Shown: positions 12,075 to 24,100 of the stretch, piece after piece | How positions within the stretch are numbered: position 1 is the stretch's first letter | How the letters are laid out: every line of letters starts with the position of its first letter | The notes under the pieces: generated by a model | What the model was told of the DNA's origin: nothing | The model's database searches: none | The model's input: the letters and a program-made list of their open reading frames with translations, nothing else | Made by a program: the position numbers and the translations under genes | Assembly (NCBI GenBank): GCA_036872755.1 | Contig: JAVHNS010000013.1 | Location: 868,001 to 932,000, forward strand | DNA from: Orbilia blumenaviensis | Lineage: Eukaryota; Ascomycota; Orbiliomycetes; Orbiliales; Orbiliaceae | Reading direction: 5' to 3' | DNA: 64,000 bases

Positions 12075-13481
12075 TTACCCAAACAATCTCTTCGGTTTTG
12101 GTTTTTCCTTTGGCTTAGCAAGCTTTAACTTTAGCCTCCCTAGCAAGCTGTCCTGAGCAGCCAACCTCTCGGCTTCTTTCTCAGCGGTCATTTCCCTTCC
12201 TTCAACCATGTCCGAACTATCAATGATCATCCCTCTCACACCTGCCCAATGCCTAAGCATTTCCCATTCCCATCCACTTTCTAAGCCTCTCTTATGGGGC
12301 TCCTGGTATCCCCACGCCATCGCTACACGATCTGTTAGGGCTCTTTGCTCCTCCATAAACCATCGCTCTCTCATAAACACCCCAGGAATCCAATTAACCC
12401 GAATCATATGATCGTTCCATGTCAACAGAGCAATCATCCCCAGGCTCCCAGTGCAAATATAATATGTCATAAACCCTATGAATGCGTATGCCATAGCCTT
12501 GTCATGGAGCCATTGTTCTTGGAACTGTGCGAGCCAGTCCGAGAGCTTCCACAAACATATAGGGATTGCCCCAGCCGCACCACCAAAAGGCAATAGCTTT
12601 GTGTACAATTTGTGTCTACACCAAGCGGTCGTGCTCATGCTATTGTCGATGATATCTAGTGCTAATGGCATATTCTTCGCTGTGATGGCAACTTGCAAAG
12701 CATCCTTTGCGGTTTGGAACGATATCGCGTTCTTAGCGGCATTCGGATTTAATTTTCTCGCCGGTTTAGAGGGGTCGTAGACTGTGGCTTTATTGGCATA
12801 GAGTTTAAAAACCGAGGGCAGGGTGGAGGGGTCTTTCAAGATCGTCGCCAACTTGACGTACTCCGTTAAGACTTTTGGAGAGATGAAGACATATGGATGG
12901 ATAGCTATATGGTATGCTACGTCCATCAGAGGATGCACCGGTTCATTCAGTTTTGCCTCCTTCTCGGCCTCGATTGTGTCTGGTGATTGGGGGACTGGTT
13001 CCTGGGACGCATCCCTGTTGACACTCGGAGTGGCATTGGCGCTCGTAGAACCTGCGAGAGAGAGTATGGCATCGTTCAGGTTAGGATTTGGCTTGGGTGT
13101 TTTCCCGGCTTGAGGTCTCGGTGCCGAATAGTTTGTAGCAAGTCGCTGGAGCGCTTTGAAGGCCAGGATCACTTCTGTTTCGCGAGGAACCTTGGGACTA
13201 TCACCAACGGTTTGCGCAAATAACTTTTCGTTTATGGCGCTAAACAGCTTGTCGTATGTCTTTGTATCATCAGCGGAGTACAGCGATTCTGGGGGTGGCG
13301 CGGCTGCTTCAGTCGTTGACGACTTGTGACGGAGACTCTGGACGAGCGGTATAACCAGTTTTCGGGCAACTGGCCTCGGGGCAGACCGTAGGGAGAGGCT
13401 TCGTGTCGGTAAATAGGCGCCCCGGAAGGAGCAGAATAGACACAGCGCTCTCGCAGCTGGTCTTCGGGCGGCGGACTGCAT
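12075..13481 (-). CDS. Fungal mitochondrial membrane protein, unknown function
   Basis: Unspliced 468-residue protein from the ATG at 13481. The frame extends upstream to an ATG at 13676, but the 13481 start gives a textbook mitochondrial presequence (MQSAARRPAARA..., Arg-rich, no acidic residues until after about residue 55), so I prefer it. A Pro/Ala/Ser-rich linker is followed by a soluble helical region. About residues 328-356 form a hydrophobic segment (YAFIGFMTYYICTG), probably membrane-spanning, with a second weaker one just before it. The conserved-looking tail is rich in Trp, Arg and Glu, and the end is Lys/Pro-rich. It resembles conserved Pezizomycotina mitochondrial proteins without a named function; I do not assign one. 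It lies head-to-tail behind SLY1, with about 210 bases between them. Confidence 0.7.
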   Translation of the reverse strand: MQSAARRPAARALCLFCSFRGAYLPTRSLSLRSAPRPVARKLVIPLVQSLRHKSSTTEAAAPPPESLYSADDTKTYDKLFSAINEKLFAQTVGDSPKVPRETEVILAFKALQRLATNYSAPRPQAGKTPKPNPNLNDAILSLAGSTSANATPSVNRDASQEPVPQSPDTIEAEKEAKLNEPVHPLMDVAYHIAIHPYVFISPKVLTEYVKLATILKDPSTLPSVFKLYANKATVYDPSKPARKLNPNAAKNAISFQTAKDALQVAITAKNMPLALDIIDNSMSTTAWCRHKLYTKLLPFGGAAGAIPICLWKLSDWLAQFQEQWLHDKAMAYAFIGFMTYYICTGSLGMIALLTWNDHMIRVNWIPGVFMRERWFMEEQRALTDRVAMAWGYQEPHKRGLESGWEWEMLRHWAGVRGMIIDSSDMVEGREMTAEKEAERLAAQDSLLGRLKLKLAKPKEKPKPKRLFG

Positions 13482-13690
13482 TGGTGGTATAGCTGCTGAG
13501 GTTAGGTTAACCTTGGTTGGCTCGAAATTGGACGTTGCATTCTTCATGATCAACACAAAACGAGGAAAACTTCGCTTTGAAGCGGTAAACACGTTTCTGG
13601 CTACAAAGCTGGTAAGCGATAAAATATTATATCTTAATAATAAAGACCCATTAATCCGAATCCTTCTATTCAACATAATATCCAGTTTGT

Positions 13691-16130
13691 TTAACCTTCA
13701 GCACCAAGTCTCTTCAAGTCCCCATTTACAAATGCATCTGCGTTCATCAGATCTGTGCTGCCATATACAACCCGTCGCTTGATGGCCGGGCCTCCGCCAC
13801 CTCCTACGAGGCCACCTCCGCCTCCCTGAGTCTGATTTCGCTTAGACCATTCGACCAAGTTGCCAAATTCCTCCATATTACCCCCGCCAACCGTGAATAC
13901 TATTGAGTCTGTGAAGCCTTGTCTTCGCTGCCCGAATGTAGCCACAGTTCCAGGTGCCGGTGCCCCAGGTGCCCTTCCAGATCTTGCCGAGTTTGATCTA
14001 GGGTCAAAGTAAAGGTAGTCTTCGGTCTTTGCTATAGCCGAGGATGAAGCACCTGCCGGGTCCATGATCGATTCGACAATCTTGGTGATCGTTAGGTCTT
14101 TGTTAACAGGTAGGAAGTTTTTAACATTCGAGATCAAATTCTCAAAACCACCCGAGAGCGCATTATCTCTGAACCTATCCGTGAGCTGCAATAAAGCATT
14201 AACGACGCTCCTCTGGGTATCTTAGAAGTAGGATACATACTCTATTGCTTATCGATGTAAAGCCACGGAAGAGCTCCCCACTCGCACTCGATTGTGCGGG
14301 CTGGCTGGGTGCAGAAGTCATCATAGTCATTCGAGTAATTTCTCGAACCCTGCCAAACTCATTAGCCTCATTCCCCTCGATATATTTGCGGCGCCTTACT
14401 TCTTCAAATATGTTAACGGTTCGAGTTCACACCCCGCCTTAGCCAACGCGGCTTCATACTCGGCCATATCGCCCCTTGTGACATCTTGTTCTGAGCTCAG
14501 ATACCAGATGGCAAACAATCGCAGCTTGTCCCCTGGGTTCTTTCGTTCTGGGTCGTTGATAACTTCTAATAGTTGCGATTTTGTCTGTTTTGTAATGTTT
14601 TCTTCCGCTTGGAAGAAGTTATCGAGTTGACGGTCTTTAATCCCCTTTAATAATGCGGTAGCAATATTCATGTGCATGTCTAACAGGGCCTTTCGCTCCC
14701 TTAATTCGGGTAGCAGGGTAATTGCTGCCTTCAGATGCTGCGCACTGGCACTCGCGTCACTATAGCCAAGTTAGAGAGCCTGGTTCCATACTTTGGGAGC
14801 CATATCGGGACACGTACGTCGATATATCCTCCAAACTATTGGCCCCAGTTTTCCGGGTGATGTCCGCAGCATCCTCTTTGTACCTCGTCAACTCATTATC
14901 GATATCCTCTGCAACCTGTGGGAAAGGTACGCCAGCGTTTCTAGCCCAGAAGAAGTCGCTGCTCGTTAAATCGTAGGCCTTCTTTGAGGTTTTGCCTTCA
15001 TCTTCGACAGTCTCAACTGTGATACGGTTTAATCGCATATTTAAAACATCATGTACCAATGCCTGGTAGGTCCACGAATGTGATAGCATAGGAACCAAAT
15101 CAACATTTCTGTCGAGGATTATAAGGACGGGCCTTTGAGCGGCTTGACTGGAATGGGGTGGGTATGTCGAAGACGAGCCAGGTTGAGGTGTAGTGAAAAG
15201 GTTTTCTTTATTGTTGAGGATATGGTCACGGAGTTTTCGATCCAGCTTCTGGGCAATTATTTCCGCTGCGTTTCCTTTGGGGCATCTGATAATTGGTATG
15301 ACACCTTTTGTGGGGATCTATATCAGCCAACGACTCCAAGCGATAGGTAAACTAGATTTCCTACCCATTGTGACAACAACCGAAAACAGCCCCGCAACAA
15401 TCTTATCCACCGTAGCTTCGATCACTGTGTCCGAAGACTTGCTGCTGTTCATCGTATAGTATACATCGCTAAGATGTAAACTGAAGAGATCCGGTTCTGA
15501 AACAACGAAGTTCAGGTACTGATCATAAACTTGTGCGATCTGGGAACTTGTCTGCGTTTGGGCAGTTATCGCAGCGAATTCCTCCAATAGAGCTCTTGGT
15601 ATCGATGATGTAAAATTTATGTATGTCGTTTCGTACAGCTTTGCTTGCAGATCCTTCGTAATCAGCTTGATATTTTCGGATGTCGGTTCTACGATATAGA
15701 TTGCTGGGACATCGGGAATAGGGTGGCGCTGAGAATTGAGATTCCTATGAACACCTAAATCAGCTATGCCAACAGCCTGAAGCACAGATAGTAGCGATAG
15801 TAGTGACGAACAGGTGAATTGTCACTCCATTTGCCCGTAGGTCATTTACGCGCAAGACGGAGCTGATGACATCCCTCCCCAGATTATCGAAAACCAGGAC
15901 CTTCCATAACGGGTCGCCTTCCTCATCTACTAAAGGCGCAGCTGATACAAAAGCCGTACCGCTAGTCGGGTCGTCCGGATCCTGCTTGGGTTTATCGGCG
16001 TTGAGGTTGAGAACTTTCTCAATGGAAGCTGTTCACCAAGTCCTAGTGTTAGTCCAGGGAATCGCGCAAAGGAGTAGCATTCCAAAGAAAAATGGGTCCC
16101 ACCAACTTGTCGGTCCCGCAGCGTCGCCAT
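13691..16130 (-). CDS. SLY1: Sec1/Munc18-family protein Sly1
   Basis: Seven exons: 16130-16103, 16028-15812, 15744-15365, 15304-14818, 14759-14400, 14349-14241, 14185-13691. They join to 2076 nt (691 residues) with no internal stop. Sly1 binds the syntaxin Sed5 and chaperones SNARE assembly for ER-Golgi and intra-Golgi fusion. Visible signatures are the N-terminal MATLRDRQ followed by IEKVLNLN, then the [16 protein letters not shown] block, the [18 protein letters not shown] block typical of SM proteins, and the C-terminal [11 protein letters not shown] block. Length matches the family. Exon 1 is only 28 nt. All six introns are short (50-74 nt) GT-AG introns; intron 1 uses a weak GTGGGA donor, chosen because it restores the family sequence RQVASIE. 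Confidence 0.93.
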
Positions 16131-16622
16131 GGCTGTGAGATTCCTCGGGCTAAAAAAAAAAATCTTAGATTTCGGTACTAGCGATTCAAAACCGGATTGA
16201 AGCTGTTGGGAGTTGTTTGAGCAGGCGCACTTGCACACCGAGAAGAGCTGATTCAACGTGTCTTCAGTTGGTGTTTACGAAGCCTCCGATGTGTTGGCCT
16301 GATGTCACTAAATGTTTGTCGACAGAATATTACTGCTTTTGGATTTCGGTTACCAATAGCTCGAAATACAACGTATACAACGCCCCTTGCACTCTTGCAA
16401 TACTTCGTAAACACGAAGCCTAGAGAACTACTATTTCGAGAGCTAAGAAACGAAACAAGAATAAAAAGAAGAAAGGCAGATAATTTGATCACGTGGATGT
16501 CTTATTGTATTCAGACTACTTGATCTATTGACTTGAAACTATCAAAATATGGGCATGTCGTCGGCGCGACTTGGTAATAGGGCAAAGCCAACCTCATGAC
16601 AAAATTGTTCGAAATTAATCAG
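16131..16622. other. SLY1 promoter / intergenic
   Basis: About 490 bases between the SLY1 start and the stop of the upstream minus-strand gene. It holds an A-run near 16,150-16,162 next to the SLY1 start and nothing else that I can support. Confidence 0.5.
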
Positions 16623-17204
16623 TCAAACAATCGGGGCACGTAGTTCAGGAATCGTGGTAGGAATTTCAGCATCTTGACATGGTTGCCTGTTTTCTTCATC
16701 CTCATCGTCGATAACGGGGAGTATATCCTCGCGTCGGATCAAGTTCGGGATGGAGAACCTGTTGCGGTTCCTTAATCCGTGAGCGACATCCCATGGCCCC
16801 CAAATATTGTCGTAGACCTCGGCTACCCCAGGTTCGTCAAGGAAGCTTTGAGGAACCACACGGATAAAGTTCTCTAACTTTTCGATTCGAGCAAACGCAA
16901 ATCCAAGAAGGGTTTGGAGAGATCTGATCCTGACTTTTTGGTTGTGTGTTTCTTCCTCCAGCGTAGCCAACTTTTTGCCAGCCTCGATCATCAAGGACCC
17001 GAGCGAGTTTTCACGCTGCCGGGGCCCGTAACATTCAACGAGATTGTATGGACCGCCTGCCAAAAGTGGATCCTCTTCTGTGTCTTGGCGGTAGATATAG
17101 TCTTGTGGCGAAGACGTGTCCGGCCCGAGAAAAGCCATGTTGTTGTTCTCGTCTACGCCCATAATGCCGGTAGTCTGTTGATCTAGCGAGGGAGGAGTGG
17201 ACAT
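16623..17204 (-). CDS. Small coiled-coil protein, unknown function
   Basis: Uninterrupted 193-residue frame starting at ATG 17204 (MSTPPSLDQQ). The frame stays open further upstream only through a TTG codon, so 17204 is the start. The N-terminal third is polar and probably disordered. About residues 75-120 are heptad-like (LMIEAGKKLATLEEE, then LQTLLGFAFARIEKLENFI) and likely form a coiled coil. The C-terminus is acidic (VIDDEDEE). I recognise no family. It is head-to-tail with SLY1. Support comes from length, lack of stops and protein-like composition only. Confidence 0.55.
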   Translation of the reverse strand: MSTPPSLDQQTTGIMGVDENNNMAFLGPDTSSPQDYIYRQDTEEDPLLAGGPYNLVECYGPRQRENSLGSLMIEAGKKLATLEEETHNQKVRIRSLQTLLGFAFARIEKLENFIRVVPQSFLDEPGVAEVYDNIWGPWDVAHGLRNRNRFSIPNLIRREDILPVIDDEDEENRQPCQDAEIPTTIPELRAPIV

Positions 17205-20200
17205 TGGCTGGTAGCCTTGATAGATCAATAAGCGTTAGGACAAAACGTAACTAGAATAAAGAATGGTCTTGAGCCTACCCTTTAGGTTTGTGCAATGTGT
17301 CGTTTTTGGGAAGCTAGGAGCTGAGTGGATGGAGATGAGACCGGGGTGAAGGATGAAAGATGTGTTTGGTTCGACTTTGGAGATGCAAGAAGGGCATTTA
17401 GTGTCTCAAGGTAGATTACTAAAAACCTCTGGGGGTTTCTTTTGGAGATGATAGTGAAAGTGTCACGAGTGGTGGTGTTTGAACCTCACGCCGAGACCGC
17501 TCCAAATGTACAAAGCCTCATAGTTGTGTAAATATAGGGACTGAGACTAATGAATCTACAAGCTCAAGAATATTATTATGGATTTAGTGTCCTCAGCTAT
17601 GAGCATCACTTAAAAGCCATTGGTTGCTATCTCAATTCAGGACTCTTGGTATAGCTTCAGCATAGTAGGTATTCCATGGATGAGCGACAAAACTCTTTGT
17701 GGAGCTGGGGATGTACGGGTCCTGAAGACCATATCTTATTTTATTATTTCTTCTTGCTGATTAAATTTTTTGTGAGGATGAGCAGAGACACAAATTGAGC
17801 GGCTTGTTTTGTGAAAAATAGACTACGTTTAAGTATGTAGTGTAGGTAGTCATGATATAATACAAAGCGGTGAGACCTTAAAGGCTCCTGTGCGTTATTA
17901 AACCTATATACCGATGTATTCTTTTCACTTTATATTCGTGCGTCGAGGCCGGGCTTGGGATCAAATATTCTCGATATACCTGTAATAAATGCCTACAAGC
18001 CTGACCAGTCGTGGGGCTGCACCAATACTCAACACTTCGTCCTAACAGCGATATTGATGACAATTGGACGTTGACTATAAGATGGGACACACACATATAT
18101 ATACTTAGACAGGGACAGATACAGCCTAAAATTAAATTGTGACTAATTTGATTCCCATTCGCCATTCCATTTTTCCTCGAGTATATATGTAAATTGTAAT
18201 GAATTAAACACACAAATAGAATGAAGGGCTGGTCCCCGTCCCGCCGCTAAAGGCAAAGATGAAGAGGGGACGCCAAAATTAACTAGGTATTGATTAAATA
18301 TTCTCATAAAGGCGATGGCTAGGCTATAACTAGGTAGTATTACATTTAGCTATAAAACTATTTTTTCGGCAATATAAATCTGCTGCATAGTATACTAGTA
18401 AAGTATATCGTGATATTATTTTTGATAGAGGGACAACATGACCTCTTAAATTTACCCATGGCTACACGTGGTTGACAACATGGAAAGTAAAAGATCTGAA
18501 GACATATAGTAAGTACTCGGTGGACCGAGAGCCTTGAGAATATATGTAAACTATTGCTCTCTCGCTATGTGGGACCAGTGCAGAATCGATGACCAGGGTA
18601 ACACGAATCTTTGACCACCCAGAGCGGAGATATTAGCACTAGTACTATAGTGAGGCGCCTTGTGTAATAAACGCAGATTTGAGTGTAATTCGCCCATAGG
18701 CCTAGCCTCGGGACCTCGATGCGCATTTTGCATAACCCACATCCGTGTACCCATCCGGCTGACTTCCGTCATGATGACTGTGAAACAACGCGCATTATGC
18801 ACCAAAAATCCAACAACAGAGTGTTCTGTCGGCCACATTACGAAGTATAGTGCCGCCGATGAATTTAATCAAACCAGACAAAAAAAAAAAAGAAGAAGAA
18901 GAAGAAGGAATCTAAGTTGAAGATTTTAAAGTTGCTCATACGATAGATAAGAAGTAGTTATCTCGCATATTGTTCAGATACAAACAGCTACTGATTTTCA
19001 AAACCCGGTTGAGGCAGTTGCTCACAAGAGCAAATTCATGGCTCTTCAGGCGGGTAACCTGCGTATTTTTTATTGGATTGCCAAAATTGGAGCGGCCAGC
19101 GCCAAGACTGCAGGTCACAAGAAAAAAAAAAAAACTGACCAAAAGCCAAAGCCAAAAAGCCAAAAGCCAGACCGGGCGGGAAAAAAAGCAAGCATGTCAG
19201 TTCGCTGGGAAATCCTGTCATTTTAAGCTAAACAGCCCCTCGCCCTAAACCAGTCACCGCTTCTCCCTCCTTTTCTTCTTCTTTCTCCGTCAAACAAAAG
19301 TTGTGGGAGAACCACCGTCAGTTGTCCAAACCCTCTTTCTCCCATCATTGTCGCCACATCCCTCACGATACATATAACATCACACCTCAAGGCGTCTAGA
19401 TACAGCGCGAAAATACGAGGCGAACACGGACAAGAGCGGATCTATAGTGTCTTTTTCTTCTCTTTCTTTTCGTTCGTTAAAACCACTAACTCTTGAAAGC
19501 GGGCATTTTTTATTCGTGTCATCGGCAGTGCCCTGAAATCACCGACCAAGGGAAAAAAAAAAAAAGAAGAAGAAGATCACGTCACATTACTCAGTCTTTT
19601 TCATCCTTCTCCCCTTTCTAAACGCGACTTCGACTTTCACGCAGCTCATTCTTTTTGCCTTCTTTTTCATCTGCCACAAATCTTACTATTCGTGATACCT
19701 GAAGAACCCAGAGACTTTTTGACTCTGGAGAGTCGTCCTCTGATCAAAGAAAAGAATCTGCTCGTTCCGCTGGTTTAAAAAAAAAGCCTGTGCGGACGGT
19801 TTTACTGTCCAGCCGGGAACAGAAGAACACAAAGGAACTTGCTTGTAATCGCAGTAGGCTGTTACCGTCTTGTTTCTTTCTAGAGAGAACATCCACGAGG
19901 AATTATATTATTTACCCAGATTGTACATCTGTGATAACTAATATCCCTTGTTTTACGAAGAATATTTGAGTGTCAGAGAACCGACGGCCTCTCCCTGTTT
20001 GCTGGTCAAGAGACACGAGAGAAATCAAAAGATCAACTACGTGAATTAAAGGTTCGTAGACGTGGGCCGAAATTCTTTTTTGCGTCCGACGAATTTCCGA
20101 TTTGAAAAAAAAAGAGGAAGCAGAGAACCATTATAGCGCTATTGCGTTCTACTAAAAAACAGAAAGTCTCAAAAGAAGGGGCAGCATTAAAGTCGGACCT

Positions 20201-21166
20201 TGGGAGGGAAAATGACAAGACGATCCGACAGTTCCACATTATAGAAGCATTATCTGAACTTCAACCTGGGCAATATCATCTGTTGGTTGGCGCTTGGGGC
20301 CTGAAAGCCGTCTTCGCCGGAATAGACAAGCAAATAAGTTTCTACGAACCAAAAAGACTTAGAAGAGTTGGTACGGGAGCAGACTTGCTCCTGCTTTTCA
20401 TAAGGTATTATAAACTGCTACAAAGATGCACTTTATCTAATCCTCTTGCGCCCATTAATTACATTGTACTGTTCAGCGAAGGACAGGGAGTTTCGTACCC
20501 TCGATGACCACCTGTGTGATCTGAGAGAACCGGCTCCACATAGACAGTTAGACAGACCATTTTCCGCACTTGCAGGACGGCTTGGGTTGACTTTTTTCGG
20601 GGTGTCTCTGCCAATGAACAGGGCAGCATAGGTCCACACACACACCTCTTTGACTACCGATCTACTCGACGAACCACCATTTTATCCTAACCTTGTGCTT
20701 TCTTTGCCGGCTTGTAAACCGTCAAGGCTCCTGCTATTCCTCAGGTAAATTTTTTTGCCCCCAGTTTATACATACCGTCCCATATGATTTACTACTGTAC
20801 GAATTCAAGATATCGCACAGTAGAGAAGACAAACAAAAGAAAGAAAGCCAAGAGAGAAGGAGACATACTTTTGTCTATATCCGTACCACATAATTGCACA
20901 CCATAGATTCCCGATCGTGTCCCAGAAAAAAAAAAAAAAAAAAAAAAAAAACCAGAGAACCAAACCCGTCAGTTTCAAGCTGTCCGAGGCAACTGAAGAA
21001 ACTGTACAGTCCGGCTGCAAGCAAATCTGTGTTCTTGGTCCGCTTGGAAGAAACCGGCTTAAGGGAATTGCTTTTTCTTCAAACTGTCCAACACAAGTAT
21101 CCTGTGAAGCTAAACTGTCTCGCGTGTTGGGAATCCCAAAGATAGGAAATTGTCAAACAGACAAAC
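17205..21166. other. Intergenic: divergent promoters and long leader of ppn1
   Basis: Nearly 4 kb between divergent genes. A pyrimidine-rich stretch at about 19,259-19,300 and several A-rich/GAA tracts (near 18,880, 19,127, 19,555) suggest that the plus-strand promoter and transcript leader begin around 19.3 kb. The long upstream region has several short upstream ORFs, including one of 121 codons at 20142 that begins with TTG and is not supported as a gene. Nothing coding is recognised. Confidence 0.45.
20926..20951. repeat. A26 homopolymer
   Basis: Uninterrupted run of 26 A residues, about 215 bases upstream of the ppn1 start codon and therefore probably in its promoter or 5' leader. Poly(dA:dT) tracts of this length commonly exclude nucleosomes; that role here is inference. 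Confidence 0.9.
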
Positions 21167-24100
21167 ATGCAGCCTGCCATGTTCCCTCAAAATCACTACA
21201 CCGCAACACAGCAACAATTAGCCACAACAGCGCAACAACAACTAATGCAACAGCAGCAAATGAGACGGACGACTCGCTCTTCCCAGCGGTCTCCCGCAGT
21301 ACCGCCGGCGTCAACGGCGATACAGAGTATGCCACCACAGACCGTACAGGACCATGGTCACCAGATACAGTTCCAGAGCATACCTCCCACGCATCTGCAG
21401 CCAAATGCCCCTAAGCATCTGTCGTATAGTCCGTCCCTTTATGTTGCCAGCCCTGATCAGCAGATACTAGCGGGGCGACCTGCAAGCGTGAATCCTGCAT
21501 ATAGCACACCCGAAATCCAGTTCCAATTCTCCACATTTGATGACATTGAGGGCTCCCCACTCTTGACCACATCATCTTCTCATCCGTATCAAACACAGCT
21601 TCAATCTCATTCCCCAGATCACCAACTTCTGCAGGACTTGCAGGGGACTGTGAACCCTTCTTATAATCCTGCCGATCTTCAATTTAGCTTTTCGCAGTTC
21701 GAGGATCCAGCCATGATGGCTGCTGGTGCTGGGCCTCCGGCCCATTCATCCAACCCGTTCCAAGGCCAGCTTACTTCGAACTCTCCGGACCCGATGTTGG
21801 GGGGTGATAATAGCTTTCGATATCGTGTAATGGCGTCCAATGGAAATGGTGGTGACCTGGTTGGTCAAAGGTCTATATCGCCTCTCTTTACTAGACAGCA
21901 GCAACAACAACAGCAGCAGCAGCAACAGCAGCAACAGCAGCAACAACAGCAGCAAGCTGTACTGAATTCTGGTGCCGGTGCCGGTGCACCTGGAAAGCAG
22001 AGTAGCGGAGTGTATTCGCAGGACGTTGCTGATTGGAGGGCGGGTGCTAATGGATTGTATGGACTTGATCAATACCTCGGTGTCCAGGGCCAATTCCAGC
22101 AGCCTTCGACGGCAGGCACTGGCTCGCCTCATGGTTCGGTCTCTGGCCCTGCCGGGCCTGCTCGTCCAGTATCCGTGGGGCAGCAGTCGGTGCATAACTC
22201 GGGTGTCAGACAGCAGATGATATCTGTTGGGCCGTCTGATGATATTGTCGAGGCAATACCGCCTAGGTTGCTGGGTGTTGATGGGGTAGCTGATGGAGCA
22301 GTTGATGGGGCAGTTGATGGAGATGCGAGGCCGAAGGTTGCTAAGAAGAAGCAGCAGCAGCAGCAGCAGCAGCAACCCCAAGAGCAACAGCAACAGCAGC
22401 AGTCTGTTGCGGCAGCAACGTCTCCAAAGCTGGTGGATGGGTCAACGCATATGATGATGGATATGGAGCGTTTAATAATTTTTGACGTCAACAGTAAGTC
22501 TCTTCCGACCCTTATAAATTCCCACAACAGCAACGTCTTTCCTTCTTCCTTCCTTCCTCCTCTTCCTTTCCTCCAACCCACCACCTCTATCACCTCATCG
22601 CGTCACCTACATCGCACCCATCACCCAACTCCTTCAAACTATCATCTCTACCACTTATTCCCCATCGCAAGACGCGCCTTTCTTCCATTTTCTCTCCCCA
22701 TCTCCTGTCTCCATCACCTAACTTGGTGAACATTGAAATTCTGATGATGAACATAGTGAATGATGAGATGGTGTTTGAACCAACTGGTTCCGTCACCCTC
22801 TCTTATGAACCCGTTGCTCCTTTGAGCGCAAAATCTCCTAGTTCAACGGACTCCCCTGATCCTGCAACGGTTTTAGAGCCCACCAAAAAATCTAAGGTGA
22901 AGTCTAGAGCAAAAGCAGCCAAGGTAGTTCCGAAGGACCCAATCACACAAATGAAGAGCCGTATGATAGATGCACTAGAGGACGATGATGTCCCTTCCAC
23001 TAAGGTCCTTGTAATCTGCCGAGATGAACTAAAAGCCATCTCTGAGGATGATCCTGATGGAAATGAGAAGTGTATCGCTTGGCTCAAGACTGTATTTGAC
23101 CATGGATTTGATGACCTGTTCCGTCTGATGACAAACAGCTCTGCTATCATTATCAGAGTCCGGAAATGGATAGTTGATGCCTGGAAATCTGATAAGATGA
23201 GTGCTATTGTGCTTCACGGTTTACAAGTCTATCAGAAGCTGGCACTCGATGACAGCCATCTCGAAAAGTACAAGCTTAGATCTGTTCTTGGTGTATTCAC
23301 AAGGGGTACCAGAGATGAGAAGGTCAAGCAAGCCTGTGCTCATATTATTTCAAGAGCTGCTAAGTTTACAGCCAAACAAGAAGCTGAGGCAAAGAAGGCC
23401 GAGGCCAAAGCTAAGGCCGACGCGTCTAAGCCAACCGCCTCTAAATCGTCCGAAGCTAGCAAGATTGATGACAAGTCCTCCGCAAAGGCAACCTCTAATT
23501 CAAAAACCGCCGACGGTGAAGCCATTCTCAAAGATGCTGCCAAGATTGCAAGCCTGGCTGGTGAGGAAAACAAACCAGGGAAGCGAAAGTCGGAGCTCCC
23601 AGACCATCCAAGCAAGAGGGTTGCCCCAAACCCACCCTCGGACAGATCAAAAATACAACTTCCTATTGCCCCCGATGGATCAAAGCCTTCTACTGCTGGA
23701 GTTACTGCTAAGTCGAAATCATCGAACGGAGGGTTCTTTGCTGACATCCAAAAGGCTGCCAAACCTAAAACTGCCCCGTATGTGTCCCCTAGGTTAAATA
23801 TATATATTATGTGTACATTTGCTAATGTTAAATTGATCTAGAGCTGCTCCTCAACCCGGTGGCTTCACATCTATCTTCGATCAACTAAAAGAGCGCGAGG
23901 CTGCAAATGCTGCCGCCAAGAACCCGACAGCTGCTGAGAAGCCTCCACCTCCAGTTAAGAAGAAGAAGTCAGTTAAATGGAGACCAGATGCAGAATTGGA
24001 AGAAATAAGGGTATTCCAGACCGAGCTTCCGGAAGGAGAAGATGGATATGACCCTATGGAAGTTGAAGGAGGGATGGACTCTGGTCTAGTCAAAGCGAAA

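Noticed and set aside
20142..20507. 121-codon plus-strand frame upstream of ppn1
   Set aside because: Begins with TTG, has no recognisable domain, and lies in the leader region; treated as an upstream ORF shadow.
21746..22393. 215-codon minus-strand frame opposite ppn1
   Set aside because: Leu runs antisense to the Gln repeats; the opposite strand has an intact conserved gene.
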